64,000 bases of DNA from Aspidapion aeneum (lineage: Eukaryota > Arthropoda > Insecta > Coleoptera > Brentidae): the NCBI GenBank assembly GCA_963576565.1, contig CAUYVT010000048.1:113135-177134 (forward strand), read 5' to 3'. Below, piece by piece: positions 20,331 to 32,479 of this stretch (positions are counted from its first letter, which is position 1; every line of letters begins with the position of its first letter). A model generated the notes under the pieces. That model did no database searches, had not been told where the DNA came from, and saw only the letters and a list, made by a program, of their open reading frames with translations. A program made the position numbers and the translations under genes.

Positions 20331-22670
20331 GACCAAAATTATTTAAGAAAAGCCGGACCTGTCCCTCATCCCCTTTGATTTTCTTGATTTTTTGTGGGAA
20401 TATTACCTACCTGGAGAATAGACAAAAGCCAAAATATTGACTTTCAAAAAAATTTATTGGCTAGATTATAGCCCTTTTTCTGTTTTTCATAAATTTTTGA
20501 CATGATTTTGGGTATTTTCTATAATTCAAAAGTTTTCTGCAGTAAAATGTTAAAAATTGGTACATTGATGTAGAAGTGATCAGAGAACAAGAATGTGGTC
20601 AATAATTTGACCTAGGACAAATTTCCACAAAAATGGTGGCCAAAACCCCTAAATTTTACAGAAAAATACCCATTTCTTGGGGAAACGTTGAAAAAAAAAT
20701 TTTTTTTTAATTTTTTGAATGCGTCTTACAGAAAAAGAATCAGCGAATCTAATGAGCCCGTACTCATATTTTTCGGATTAGTTTCAAAATTGGAAGTTGT
20801 TTTTGAAGACGGTAAATATTGAGACTTTTGACCGAATAAGACAATCTTCGACTTATAGATCTATTTTGTGTGAGCGAGACATGTAGCTACCTAAAAAAAA
20901 GTAAAAAAATGCAAACCCGTCAAACGCGCGGGATGATGCTATATTAGGCCAGTCATTAAAGCGAAAAAAAGACCCCCAGCTTGCAAAAAGTGGTAGTCAC
21001 GATTTTGACATATTATGTTGTTCACATTGGAGTTCTAAAAGAAAATTTAAGTTTTCGACTTGGGTGGGGCGGTTCCTCCCCACCGTCTTGGATTTAGTAT
21101 GCACAAAAACCTTTTTTTTTTAATTACTTGGTCCCTGCACATTTTAGAAAATAAAGTTTTAGACAAAAGTTAAACACAATAAAATTTCTTGCAAAAACGC
21201 TATTGTAAAGTTTTTTGTCAGACGAATGGTTGTCGAGTTATGACGCTAAACGTTTCTCCGCCTTTTTGGATTTTAAACAGTTTTTTTATTTAGTTTAACT
21301 TTAACTTGAAAACTGCTTATTTTTGGGAAAATCTGTTATAACATAACATAAAGACCAACTAATATCCTATAAAATGGCCTATGGATGCCAATTAAGTGCT
21401 AACCGTGGACTTGGCCCACTTAGGTGATACATCGTTTAAAAGATAATTTAATTTCCTACAATAAAGTTCATTACATACTTTCTGTAAAATGCTTACCTTT
21501 TTAGAAAATTACATAAAACTGAATAATTTCGGTTTATTTTGCATATACTATGGAAATACATAGGAAACAGGTGTACTGCTAACACTTCAGGGTTCGTATC
21601 TCAGCAAGGGTACTACCCAGATGAACTCAGTGATATATTATTTTATAGGCTATTAGTTGGTCTTTATTTTACATTATTACAGATTTTCTCAAAAATAAAC
21701 CGTTTGGAAGTTAAAGGCCACTAAAAAAAAATTGGTCAAAATCCAAAGTAGAGGCGAAATGTTTAGCGTCATAACTCAAAAACCATTCGTCTGACAAAAA
21801 AATGTATAAAAGCGTTTTTGTAAGGAATTTTAACATCTTCAACTTTTGTTCAAAACTTTCTTTTCTTAAACGTACAGTAACCAAGTAATTTTAAAAAAAA
21901 CCCTGTTTGTGCACACTAAATCCAAGATGGCGGGGGGGGGCGGCCCCCCACAAGGTCGAAAAATCAAATTTGTTTTTAGGACTCCAATGTCAATGTCATA
22001 TGTCAAAATCGCGACGACAACATCTTTTGCAAGTTGGGGGTCTTTTTTTCGCTTTAATGACTGGGCTAATATAGCTAAATCACCCAGTGCGTTTGACGGG
22101 TTTGCATTTTTTACTTTTTTTTTAAGTAGCTACCTGTGTTGCTCACACAAATTTAGTCGAAGATTGTCTTATGGGGTCAAAAATCTCAATTTTTACCGCG
22201 AACAAAAAAAACTTCCAATTTTGAAACAATGTATTTCCTAAACGATTTATCCGAAAAATATGAAAGAATGCTCATTAGATTCGCTAATTCTTTATCTGTA
22301 AGACGCATTTAAAGAAAAATTTTTTTCAACGTTTCCCGAAGAAATGGGTATTTTTCTGTAAATTTTAGGGGTTTTGGCCACCATTTTTGTGGAAATTTGT
22401 CCTAGATCAAATTATTGACCATATTCTTATTCTCTGATCACTTGTACATCAATGTACCAATTTTCAACATTTTACTGCAAAAAACTTCTGAATTATAGAA
22501 AATATCCAAAATCATTTATTTTATGAAAAACAGAAAAATGGCTATATCCTAGCCAATACATTTTTTTAAAAGCCAATATTTTGGCTTTTGTCTATTCTCC
22601 AGGTAGGTAATATTCCCACAAAAAAATCGGAGGGGGTGAGGGACAGGTCCGGCTTTTCTTAAATAATTTT
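20331..22670. mobile_element. Large foldback element with ~1-kb terminal inverted repeats
   Basis: The outer ends are AAATTATTTAAGAAAAGCCG and its inverse. Inverted similarity continues for about 1.03 kb on each side, with a loop from about 21371 to 21640. Arms differ by scattered changes. ORFs inside are shadows with no motif. No TSD was clear, so the superfamily is unknown. Confidence 0.8.
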
Positions 22671-22840
22671 GCTCCAAACCTTTAAACTTGTCTCACGAAT
22701 TGTTACGATCAGATAAACGACCCAGTATGGTTACCATTGCCCAAACAAACCCTTTTCCTATATCAGCTGTAATGTTAAAAAAAATTCAAATACGATAAGT
22801 GATGGAATTTTAAAAAAGGTACTGCTTTAAATAATATATT

Positions 22841-23490
22841 GGGTGGGCCAAAAAAAACCGGCCAATTTTTTTTTCATTATAACTTTTGATCTATAAAGTC
22901 GATTTTAATGGGACATACTGCACTTGGCATAGAATTAATCAGAGTTTTGACTAAATACATTTTTTGTCCGCCATCTTAAAAGCCAAGATGGCGGACGTAA
23001 TTAAAATGTACCCTTCAAAGATACTCGTTTATTCTTGTGTTGCGAACATGGTTCAATTATTTTTTTAAATTAGTACAAGGTACGAATCAGCAAAATCAGT
23101 TTAGTGGTTCTAAAAAAATATTTTTGTTTCCACCATTGTTTTGCATATTATACAATTGCCTTATAAATTCATTGCTACTGAACCGATTTTAATGAAATAA
23201 AAGCATCCTGGTGATAATTGATTGCTTTTTAAAGATCATAATCAAAGTTTATCTCCATCTTAAAATTTAAGATGGCGGACAGAATTTGATTCTTCAAAAT
23301 TGCGTTTTTATTCTTATTTTCCGAAAATGTTTTAGTTTTTCTTTTAATTTATGCAAAAGCACTACTTTTCCCTCACACAATGAGGTACAAATTAGTAAAA
23401 TCGGTGTTGTGGTTCTCCAAAAATCAATTTGTGTTTCAACCATTGTTTTACAGATTATGCGATTGCATTGCCAATTCTGTCTGCATAAAT
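22841..23490. repeat. Two diverged ~290-bp tandem units with AAGATGGCGGAC palindromes
   Basis: The stretch from about 22895 to 23190 aligns with about 23190 to 23480 (shared GATTTTAATG, TGGTTCT and CAACCATTGTTTT landmarks). Each unit has an inverted pair around CCATCTT and AAGATGGCGGAC. The left edge has GGGTGGGCCAAAAAAAACCG, a terminus also found inverted at 60.28 kb. Confidence 0.5.
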
Positions 23491-23877
23491 TCAAAATTTT
23501 GAAAGTATGCCAAGCTTTCCTCTTAACAGAAACAGGCGTTTTTCTGTATTTAAATTTTATTTAAAAAGGCGTATTGTGAAATTTGAATTTTTGTTGACAT
23601 TTGTCTTTTGGAAAAATCATCTTATCAGATTTTCGGCTCACTTGCTGATCGTAACATTTTGTTTCCTGTTTACATATTTTTAAAGGAGCCTTGAGCCACG
23701 ATATAACATAACCCCCTTCTTGTCTCTGATTAGAAGCTCGATCTTTTACGATCTTCTAAAAACTCAAATGAGATTCGTAAACAAATTTATTTCAAAAATT
23801 GACCCCCAGATGTACTGAATAGCCGCAAATGAAAGGAGTCTTATGCCTATTTCTGCCTACTTCGATTTTTGCTAATA
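23491..23877. other. AT-rich stretch without a recognised gene
   Basis: Nothing beyond short random-looking ORFs was seen. Confidence 0.4.
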
Positions 23878-23919
23878 GGGACCTATTGCAATAGTGCCAG
23901 GCATAAATTGTGCCGGGCA

Positions 23920-24965
23920 GCGTATTTACGTTTCCGTGCTGATTTCACGGCAGCGCTGTTTTGAAATAGATACGGAAATGTTGCAACATATTTGGTTACA
24001 AATGCGTGTTGATTTTAAGGCGCTGAGGCTCGAACAAGGCACGGATTTGTATTGAATTACTCAGCGCAGGGGTTTACTTATAAGTGCACATTTGAAACTT
24101 AAATTGGATTCACGTTGTTTATTAGTTTGATTTTGAGGTTATATGTTTGTTAATATGAAAATTATGGAACAGTTTAAAAGTATTTTTACGAATATTACTC
24201 AAGATTTTGAAATGCTTAAGTTTGAAGAACACTCTTCCATTAACTATACCTGCAAAGTTCAGTGTTTATTGTCTTACACCGGCAACTACGACGACAGATG
24301 TTGTTCTGTTATTAATAAATTTTAATGATTTAAATGATTTTCCCTTGATTTCTAACCACATGAAAATAGAAAGTTTCAAAAACCTAACGAAATCTAATCA
24401 ATCAAATCTAACCGAACCGAATCAAAGCAAACTGAACCAATAATTAAAAAAAAAACTTTCCTGAGTTCGTACCCGGGATCCTAGAGGATGTGAAACCGAA
24501 CCGAACCGATCCTAACTAAACCGAACCAAACCTAACCTAACCAAACTAAACTACAACACTATTCACACCCTCTAGGATCCCGGGAAAGAAGTCAGTAAAG
24601 TTTTTTTTTAATTGTTGGTTCAGTTTGCTTTGGTTCGGTTCGGTTTGGTTCAATTCGGTTCGGTTCTGATTCACATCCTCTAGGATCCCGGGTAGGAAGT
24701 CTTTTTTTTAATTATTGGTTCAGTTTGCTTTGGTTCGGTTCGGTTAGATTTGATTGATTAGCTTTCGTTATGTTAGCGTTTTAACCTGACAGTTGAATAC
24801 GCTTTTGTAATAGTTTAATGAGCGATGTTCTCTTACGGATCCGTGCTCATTTCGAGATCAAAACTCTTAAAATCAACACGTATTTGAACCCAAATATATT
24901 GTAACATTTCCGTGTTTATTTCAAAACCGCGCCGACGTGAAATGAGCACGGAAACGTAAATACGC
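23920..24965. mobile_element. Mutator-like (MULE) non-autonomous element, copy 1, 9-bp TSD
   Basis: TIRs start GCGTATTTACGTTTCCGTGC. The flanks are TGCCGGGCA at 23911-23919 and 24966-24974, a perfect 9-bp TSD as made by Mutator-family transposases. The inverted similarity extends ~150 bases inward. No MULE transposase is present. The centre holds the AACCGAACC palindrome also found at 5.26-5.75 kb. Confidence 0.85.
24355..24785. repeat. AACCGAACC palindrome inside MULE copy 1
   Basis: Starts TAACCACATGAAAATAGAAA. Motif GGATCCTAGAGGATGTGAA or its inverse occurs three times, so one half has been duplicated relative to the copy at 35.5 kb. CCTAA-type runs here are too short and irregular to be telomeric. 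Confidence 0.7.
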
Positions 24966-25208
24966 TGCCGGGCACTATGTTGACACTTTCGCATTATAAG
25001 AACAGCTGTCTTCTTTCAAATTTAGGCCATTGTGTATTATAAGAGCCGGAATTAATAGTGACGCCACTATTAATGGAAAATAAACGACTTGATTTCTAAA
25101 TTCGACTTTGGTATGTCAATTTTGAAAGATCAACTGTCAGTTTTTAATGCGATACTGTCAATATAGTGCCCGGCACAATTTGTGCCTGGCTTTATTGCAA
25201 GAGGTCCC

Positions 25209-26357
25209 TATTAAATAATAAAAAATATAACCGGGTAATATCCGTGAACCGCTATGCCATTTCAAATTCTAATTTCTGATGGTTAGTCGGGTGCGAATAA
25301 AAATGCTGCTGAAACGCGAATAAAAATGCTGCTGAAACCTTTCTTATATCATAACATTAACATTAAAATTGGACTTTTATTTTTGAAACATGGTGTAACA
25401 ACCAAGGGAAAATAACTACCAATCTGCTAAAAATTTCTAAATTTGTTCTTAATTAATACTAGGTAATTAGTTCTATAGCATTTATTTACTCAAAAGCTGC
25501 GACAATATTTTCGCCTAGGGATAAAAAGTTTCTCAAAAATAAATCGGTGACTCTTTAAAATAATATGGGCACTGTAATGACAACTGAAAGGCTTTTCCAA
25601 GCTTCGAATATTATTTAAATATGTCCTGCTTTAAAATACAATTGACGTTTCTTTCCTATTTATAATGTTAGTCACTGAAGGGAAGAATCCATGTTCTACT
25701 TTGATTTTAAAAACATGACATTCTCTTCCCTCCGTTATTTGTTAGCAAGTTTTCATTTCTGTTAACGTATCAACATTCTTCTCAATAATGAATATTTGCT
25801 ACAATTTCCAGAAAACTATTTTATTTTAATTAGCAATGCAAAAACTGTCGTTCTTTCAGCACTATATATTCATCTCAGCTGACGCGAACAGTTACAGGAA
25901 GACCCTGAGGCAAGATAGTTATCGATATATGTAAACATTGTGTCAGTGTCTTTTACTATCTAACATAATATCCAGCACTATATTTTTTAGGAGGTATAAT
26001 GTTTTATTTTTTTAATTCCAACGTGCAAGAATGCAAAGTTTTACTTAAAATAATTATAAACAACCAAACCAAAGATGAAATTAAAGATCGAAAAATTACT
26101 AGCGTTCTTATACTACTACCTTTCGACGCCGCCTGTTCGGCGCGAAATACCCGGCGCAAATTAGCTCTCCTGTCCTCCGTTTGAGAGTTTGAAATCGGTT
26201 CTAAACTTGGTCAGTTTATCGCAAACATATTCTAACCTATCCTAACCTTGAGATCAATTGATTAAGGTTAGGTTAACACCGATTTCTACCTCCCAAAAGG
26301 AGGTTACATCACCTTAAGCCGCACGGCCGCGCTTCGCAGTGACGATAAAGTAGCTTT
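25209..26357. other. Mostly unassigned, AT-rich
   Basis: It has a 23-bp exact tandem duplication at 25293-25338 (unit GCGAATAAAAATGCTGCTGA plus AAC). GC-richer bits near 26130-26170 and 26320-26350 show no gene. CTAACC repeats near 26230 pair with TTAGGTTA near 26265. Confidence 0.45.
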
Positions 26358-26364
26358 CCCAAGC

Positions 26365-27612
26365 CAAGGCCAACACAAAAATAGAGGCCACGACCCTGAA
26401 AAAATCAGCTCTTCTCCCGGGGCTGAATTTTACATTGGGTCTTATGGGAGGTCAGACGTTTTTTTATGATATTTTCAAAATGGCACTACAGATTTCCGCA
26501 AAATTTCAGTGAAATATTCTCAGACACCATCCCGATATTCCACCAAAGGTTTGTAAGGAAGCACATGATTAAAAGGTTAAAATCTTCAAGATTTAGCATT
26601 CCTTATTTTGAATTCAAATTACCCGCCATGTACCACATGCCAACTGTTATATTTGACATGTATTTGACTTTGTCATATGTGATTGTCACATTCGCTTCTA
26701 CTTTAAACTTAATTTTTTTGTGAGCTAATGAAGCGGCTATGAAAAATTAAGGCTTACTATACATTTAAAAAAAATTGTTCTGCCAGAATAAAGTAAAAAC
26801 AATCTCAAAAACGGCTTTATTTAAAAAAAATCAAATATCCATGAACCGTCATTCCAACTTCAATATTTTAAAGACAATCAGCTGTGTCGTATCGTGACCA
26901 TCAAAAAAAAATCAGCCCCGGATGTGACGTCAACAAAGTGGAGGATCGTGGCCCGTCCATTTTGATAGCCCTGCTCCATCCAACAACGGCTGCATGATCG
27001 GTCAGGGCTATCAAAACGGACGGACCACGATCCTCCACTTGGTTGACGTCACATCCGTTGCTGATTTTTTTTTGATGGTCACATCACGACACAGCTGATT
27101 GTCTTTAAAATATTGAAGTTGGAATGACGGTTCATAAATATTTAATTTTTTTTATATAAAGCCGGTTTTGAGATTGTTTTTACTATATTCTTGCAGAACA
27201 ATTATGTTTAAATGTATAGTAATCCTTAATTTTTCAGAGCCGCTTCATTAACTCACACAAAAATTAAATTTAAAGCAGAAGCGAATGTGACAAACACAGA
27301 TGACAAAGTCAAATACATGTCAAATATAACAGTTGGCATGTAGTACATGGCGGGTAATTTGAATTCAAAATAAGAAATGCTAAATTTTGAAGATTTTAAG
27401 CTTTTAATCATCTTGCATCCTTACAAAAGTTTGTTAGAATATCGCGATGGTGTCTGAGAATATTTCACTGAAATTTCGCGGAAATCTGTAGTGCCATTTT
27501 GAAAATATCCTAAAAAAACGTCTGACCTCCCATAAGACCCAGTGTAAAAGTCAGCCCCCAGAAAACAGCTGATTTTTTCAGGGTCGTGGCCTCTATTTTT
27601 ATGTTGGCCTTG
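26365..27612. mobile_element. Inverted dimer of a 608-bp element, with 7-bp TSD
   Basis: Two near-identical copies (26365-26973 and 27003-27612) lie tail to tail with a 29-bp spacer. Both outer ends are CAAGGCCAACAC and the inner ends are CAGGGCTATCAAAA. The dimer as a whole is flanked by CCCAAGC (26358-26364 and 27613-27619), so it was inserted as a unit using the two outer ends. A monomer is at 38963-39570. No coding region is present. Confidence 0.9.
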
Positions 27613-27619
27613 CCCAAGC

Positions 27620-28374
27620 CGGTAACCATAAGGTCACTCATCGTCAAGCAAGCTTTACAGGTAGCGAAGCCTAACTCTGATTTTCTATTTTTTGGTTATA
27701 ATTTTTGACATATTTTCCTCGGTTTCGCATTGGCGGCTCGTTGTTATTTTAAAAAAGTGGTTTTAACACAGTCTAAAGATCTATTTAATAATGATACAGT
27801 TTCAAGATAGTTTGCAGAATAACTTTTTAATTCTAATTACATAAATATATATAGTTAAGGTACCTTCATACTGTGTAAAACAACATCTTCAAAATAAAAC
27901 AGAACCAACAATGCAAAACCGAGGAAAACAAAAATAATAACCAAAAAATAGAAAGCCTTACGTTAGCTTCGCTTCCTATAAGGCTTGCCTTTACGATGAG
28001 TGTCCTTAGGTAACCAAACATGTCACGATATTCAGCCAAAAATTAACCGAGGTGAACTTGGGTTGAGTATTTGACCCGTTAAACTGATTGTTGGTCAATT
28101 GACTGATAAAAAGAATGATTGATAGCTATATTATAACAAAACTGATTTTGTAAGAATTAATAAAAGGCCAGATCGCTAAAATTAGGGACATGGTATAATT
28201 TTGGGGTACCAAATAAAGGAGTTTGTCCGGATTTCAAAAAAGTATGATGGACATTTCAAAGTGTTGGCTTAAACAAACGGTGGCCAATCATAAATAGCGG
28301 ACGATATTTAAGAATAGCGAAATTTAAAAAATGCTGATTGAAAGTTAGTTTTGTTATTTTTATTTTACTGCATC
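27620..28374. other. AT-rich stretch without a recognised gene
   Basis: There is a weak inverted pair between about 27655-27720 and 27940-28010 (AAGCCTTACGTTAGCTTCGC region), possibly an old MITE. No protein motif was seen. Confidence 0.4.
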
Positions 28375-28382
28375 CTTTCTTC

Positions 28383-29562
28383 CATTGGCGTAGCTAGGGG
28401 GGCCAGGAAGTCCCTCAGGCCCCCCCTAAGATATTTTAGGCCTCCCCTACCGACTACTAGTAAAAGAACATGACGCTGAAAATACATACTTTTCTATTAT
28501 TATTCGGGAAATATTCAAATAAAATAGGTGCATTAAAATTTAAAATCATTCAGATAATGTTTACATTTCAGGAAAAAGCCCTTGTCTTGCGGAATTAGGC
28601 TTTTTCTCTTTAAATTATCGGTAACTTTTCTGCACTTATGCAATTTCCCGAAAATATTTTTTAAATTTAAACATAATTATGCATATTGAATATTTCATAC
28701 ATATTGGCGACATCTTGTAAAATATTATAGAAGTGTAAGTTAAATTTCGCATTTAATAAAGACAGCGACCTTTGCCCCTCTGTTTCCGAAATCGGGTTGT
28801 AGATGTCGTAAGGTTATAAAAGGCCTTATTAAACTGTTTTTCTAAAATAAATATAATAATATTTTTAGTTTTTTTGAGGTTAGCGTTTAGTGTCTTATGG
28901 AAATTTTCCGATTTTGGTGACAATTTCATAACCATTTTCATATTAAGTTTTCCCACGTCGTTAAATGGAATAAATTCGTCGAGCAATACCGGGAAATTTT
29001 TAATATTAATACTTCTGCTCTAAGAGCAGAAATGACCGTTTTAAAGAATTGTATTTTTCGGTTAAATCAAACTGTTGGTCATGATTCTATCAAACAACAT
29101 ATAGCAGAAAACACCTATCCAAACCTCTACCAACTTTTTAAAGTTGCGAGTATTCTTCCAATTTCAAGTGCAACTTGCGAGAGGTCTTTCTCTGCCATGA
29201 GGAGAGTTTTTAATTGGCTTAGAACAACTATGACTCAAGAGAGACACTCAGGTTTGTCATTGTTATTCATAGAAAAAGATGTTGAGGTCGACTTAGACAG
29301 TGTGGTAGACGCTTTCAGTCAGCGACGTACAAAACTTTCTTTGTAGAATTGCTGAATTACATACTTCCTGTGTATACATATAAATAAGTTGGTAAATGTA
29401 TTATTAAATTTGTTATATTAAAATATTAGAACATTTAATGCGCGTATTTTTTTTTTATTCATTGCACACTTTGCACGACTCTTTAAAACATATGTTTGCT
29501 TTTTGTTCAAGATAGACCGGGGCCACGGCCCCCCCTGAAAAGCAAGGCTAGCTACGCCAATG
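28383..29562 (+). mobile_element. hAT element, 1180 bp, perfect 8-bp TSD, partial transposase
   Basis: TIRs start CATTGGCGTAGCTAGGGGGG and its inverse. CTTTCTTC flanks both sides (28375-28382 and 29563-29570). The plus strand carries the C-terminal end of a hAT transposase. The N-terminal DNA-binding and most of the catalytic domain are deleted, so the copy depends on a relative for movement. The perfect TSD points to a recent insertion. Confidence 0.95.
28921..29346 (+). pseudogene. hAT transposase C-terminal dimerisation domain
   Basis: The frame is open from 28921 (KWNKFVEQYREIFNI) to the stop at 29346. It contains YPNLYQLFKVASILPISSAT followed by CERSFSAMRRVFNWLRTTM and a tail with LSLLFIEKDVEVDLDSVV. 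This is the hAT C-terminal dimerisation domain, whose hallmark is the ATCERSFS block, and belongs to the insect and vertebrate group often annotated as TTF-type zinc-finger/hAT proteins. The ATG at 29032 is internal to the domain and not the true start. Confidence 0.9.
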
Positions 29563-29570
29563 CTTTCTTC

Positions 29571-32356
29571 ATTCTAAAATTCAATTTTTTTCTTCCCCCG
29601 ACATGGGTACTGGTAGACTATAAAACGTACCTGAAGACGTGACTTTTTTTTTCTTCTTATTTTAATATTAAAATACGTTTTTCTCATAAAAGGCGTCAGA
29701 CCCTTCATAGAAGGACATATGGATTTTGATTTTCTGTGCTTTACAGTTTTAAAGTTTGGTTCGGTTTGGTACCTTTAAAGACAGCCTTAAAAGGGGTGGT
29801 GTCAATAGAATGTTCGCAACATTAAAAAAAGTTATTTTATTGTGGGTAAACATTAAAATGTAAAAAATATAAAAAAGTTATGTTTTTAGGCACATCTTGG
29901 GGTCTACAAGCACCCCGGACAGGTCAATTTGGCTCCTAGAGTGTAGAAAGGCTCCAGTAAAATAAAAATAAAAAAACTAACTTTTAAATATCAATTTTTA
30001 AATGTTACGATTTGTTTAAGCTAGCACTTCGAGTTGGACTATGGTAAAAAGGAAAATTGGTACCCCCAAATTATAATAGTCGTAGTAATTCACCTCATCA
30101 TCTAATTTTACAAATTTCATATGGTTTGACCGAATTTGACCGTCAACTAATCGTCAAATCGGCGCGGTGGTAGGCGGTCTCGCGGTTGTTAATTTATATA
30201 GGAATCTATGCTGACAATGCACTGGCATCCGCGTAATCGCGTGGGCAAGCGGGCGCAAGAATCGAAAGCATTTCTATGAATGGGTGCGTTCGAGTAGAAA
30301 ACCCGTCGAGCGAGCGGGGCGTAGTGACGTCAGGGACAGAACGCCCTGGTTTTCGTGATTCAACTCGAACGGAAAAGGCATTCACCGGTTACAAACTTCT
30401 AACCCAAAATTTTCGGCAGGAAATTTTTGTTTATTTTTGCAATTTAAAACTGTTTGTAAATAAAAAACCCTAGATTAAAATCGCCTTTAAGTTTATACAT
30501 GAGTGTAGCAAGGCTACAATTTGTTGAAGAATAAAAAGACACTTTGATCACGCGGTTTATTTAAAGGGTATTTTTCGCACATTTGGACTCTTCCAAGTTT
30601 TTCTTTTTTTATGGCGGTTTAATGCTGAGATTATACAGATAAAAATAACATAATTTTTAGATTATTTCTTTATTATCTTTTATTTTTACCCTCTATCTTG
30701 TAAGTAGTTCAAGATATCGATGTGCGGTTTTCGGCATTAATTTTTTACAAAATTCTGGCTCGTAACATATGTTAGTTTTTCCTCTGGAAATGGGCGTTTC
30801 CTATCAAAAGTGTCCAATTTGGATCACTCTGTACATAAATGAAAAAAAAACGATAAAAGTTTGAAAAATGAGTTTAAATAAAATGGGCTTTTTATGGAAG
30901 AATACAGAATAATTTGTTTTAGTGCAAATTACCGATAATTTGCTCTAGTGCAAATTATCGCTGTAATTCGTTCCCTTTTCGTCCAAATCTGCCAGTCACA
31001 TTGATTTTATTGGTCAATTTTTTTTTGAAGGAAATAATCAATATAGTCCCCTCTTTTTATGGGCAAAGTTGAGACAATTTATTTATTTTATTTTATTTTA
31101 ATTCATGATTTTTTTATTAGCCAAAGCTTCTCACTTTAGGTATAATTTTCCTGTGCGCTCTTTTAGTGTGTGTGGTTTTTTTTATGTGTGTGCTCTTTTC
31201 CTGTGTGGATATTTTCTGTGCGCTTTTTTCCTACGCGATTTTTTCCTGTACCCTTTTTTATAGTCGCCGCTTTGCCATTACCCACCAGAATTTGGTTAGA
31301 GAGCCGGTGGCCGATGGTTAAAGCCTCACTGGGCAATCGCGGATAATTCTTAGCGCTCCACATCGCGGCAAATTTGGAGCACCCTGGTAGTCTTTCTTCT
31401 TCTTTCTCCTCAGAATCTTGGAAACATAATTCTACAGCAAACTGAAATGCGTCCATATATTTTATTTGACAAAATAACAGTAAGAAAACATTCGTAAAAA
31501 ATGTAAACAAAAGTTTAAAAGTATAAAAAAGTAGGATTATGTAATACGCCCGCTTTTCTCCATCCTCAAGCTCGGGTCATATCGAGCGTGCCCCGACGTT
31601 TCGCTGGGTGTCATCTCGAACGCAAAAGGGCGTGCTCCTAGCGTCAACTCAAACGGAAAAATGGACCTCGGGGCGCCCGAGTTGCCTACTCGAACCCACT
31701 CTATATCGACCAACCATCCGGGCGGTTGGTTTTCGCAGAGCAAACCAGATGGCTCGTGCGTTCTTACCCTAAGAACATCTGAATAAAAAATCATAACCTC
31801 AAAAACATATAGTGCTGGTAACTTTAATTGTTGAATAGAAGGTTTTCTTTATTAAACTAAATGTTATTAATGATTAGTTTAAAATTGATAACCCCAACAC
31901 GAATTTAATAACTGTTGTACAATTATACCAATATGCTTGGAGGTGGATGGTTTTAACAAAATACTAAAATTTTGCTTTTTAACACACAAGATGCAACTAA
32001 AAAAATTATGCATGTTTTTGAAAAAAAATCAAAAATATATGGTTTTAGGGTCTCTTTTTCTTACACGTATGTTTTATTTGTTTTGTAAAGTTTTGTTTAT
32101 TTTGTTGTCTTTTTCATTGTTTTAATCTTTTATAATTTGGACTTTTTATGACATGATTAGAATTCTATTTTTCAGGTTGTTATTTATTTCTGTGGGCATT
32201 GCAATTTTAAAACGATATTAAATCTCATTATGTATTAGCAGGCTTGTTATTGCTTGGAATTGTAACACACTGTTTTGGCCTATAAGTTATTTAAATTGTA
32301 GAAGCTGAGTTTTGGTCAAATATTGGCAATGTTAGTTTCGAGCGAATCATAACATA
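29571..32356. other. Long stretch mostly without recognised genes
   Basis: A short inverted pair at about 30274-30388 (GGTGCGTTCGAGTAG against CCGTTCGAGTTG) may be a ~115-bp MITE, with a related decayed piece near 31600-31730. A minus-strand 115-codon ORF at 31163-31510 has a compositionally normal N-terminal half (GCSKFAAMWSAKNYPRLPSE) and a tail made by GCGCAC/TTTTCC repeats; I do not recognise it. The rest is AT-rich. Confidence 0.4.
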
Positions 32357-32479
32357 CAGGTTGTCCCACTAAGAATGGCTGCCGCATTTATCTCCCAAAT
32401 TACTATCGCTATAACTTCAAGAAAAAAAATTGTTATAAAAAAATTGGGCCTTGCAAATTTCTCCTCAAATATTTTTATA

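Larger units (their letters stand above)
23878..25208. mobile_element. TA-flanked element with GGGACCTATTGCAATA ends, host of a Mutator-like insertion
   Basis: TIRs start GGGACCTATTGCAATAGTGC and its right partner GGGACCTCTTGCAATAAAGC, then share AATTGTGCCGGGCA. TA borders both ends. Without the nested 1046-bp element it would be ~276 bp, a typical MITE size. Confidence 0.8.

Noticed and set aside
28753..28986. 77-codon minus-strand ORF inside the hAT
   Set aside because: It lies antisense to the hAT coding side, overlaps its open frame and has no recognisable domain.
31163..31510. 115-codon minus-strand ORF as a real gene
   Set aside because: Its second half is generated by short GCGCAC/TTTTCC repeats and the first half matches nothing I know; kept only as a note in the unassigned stretch.
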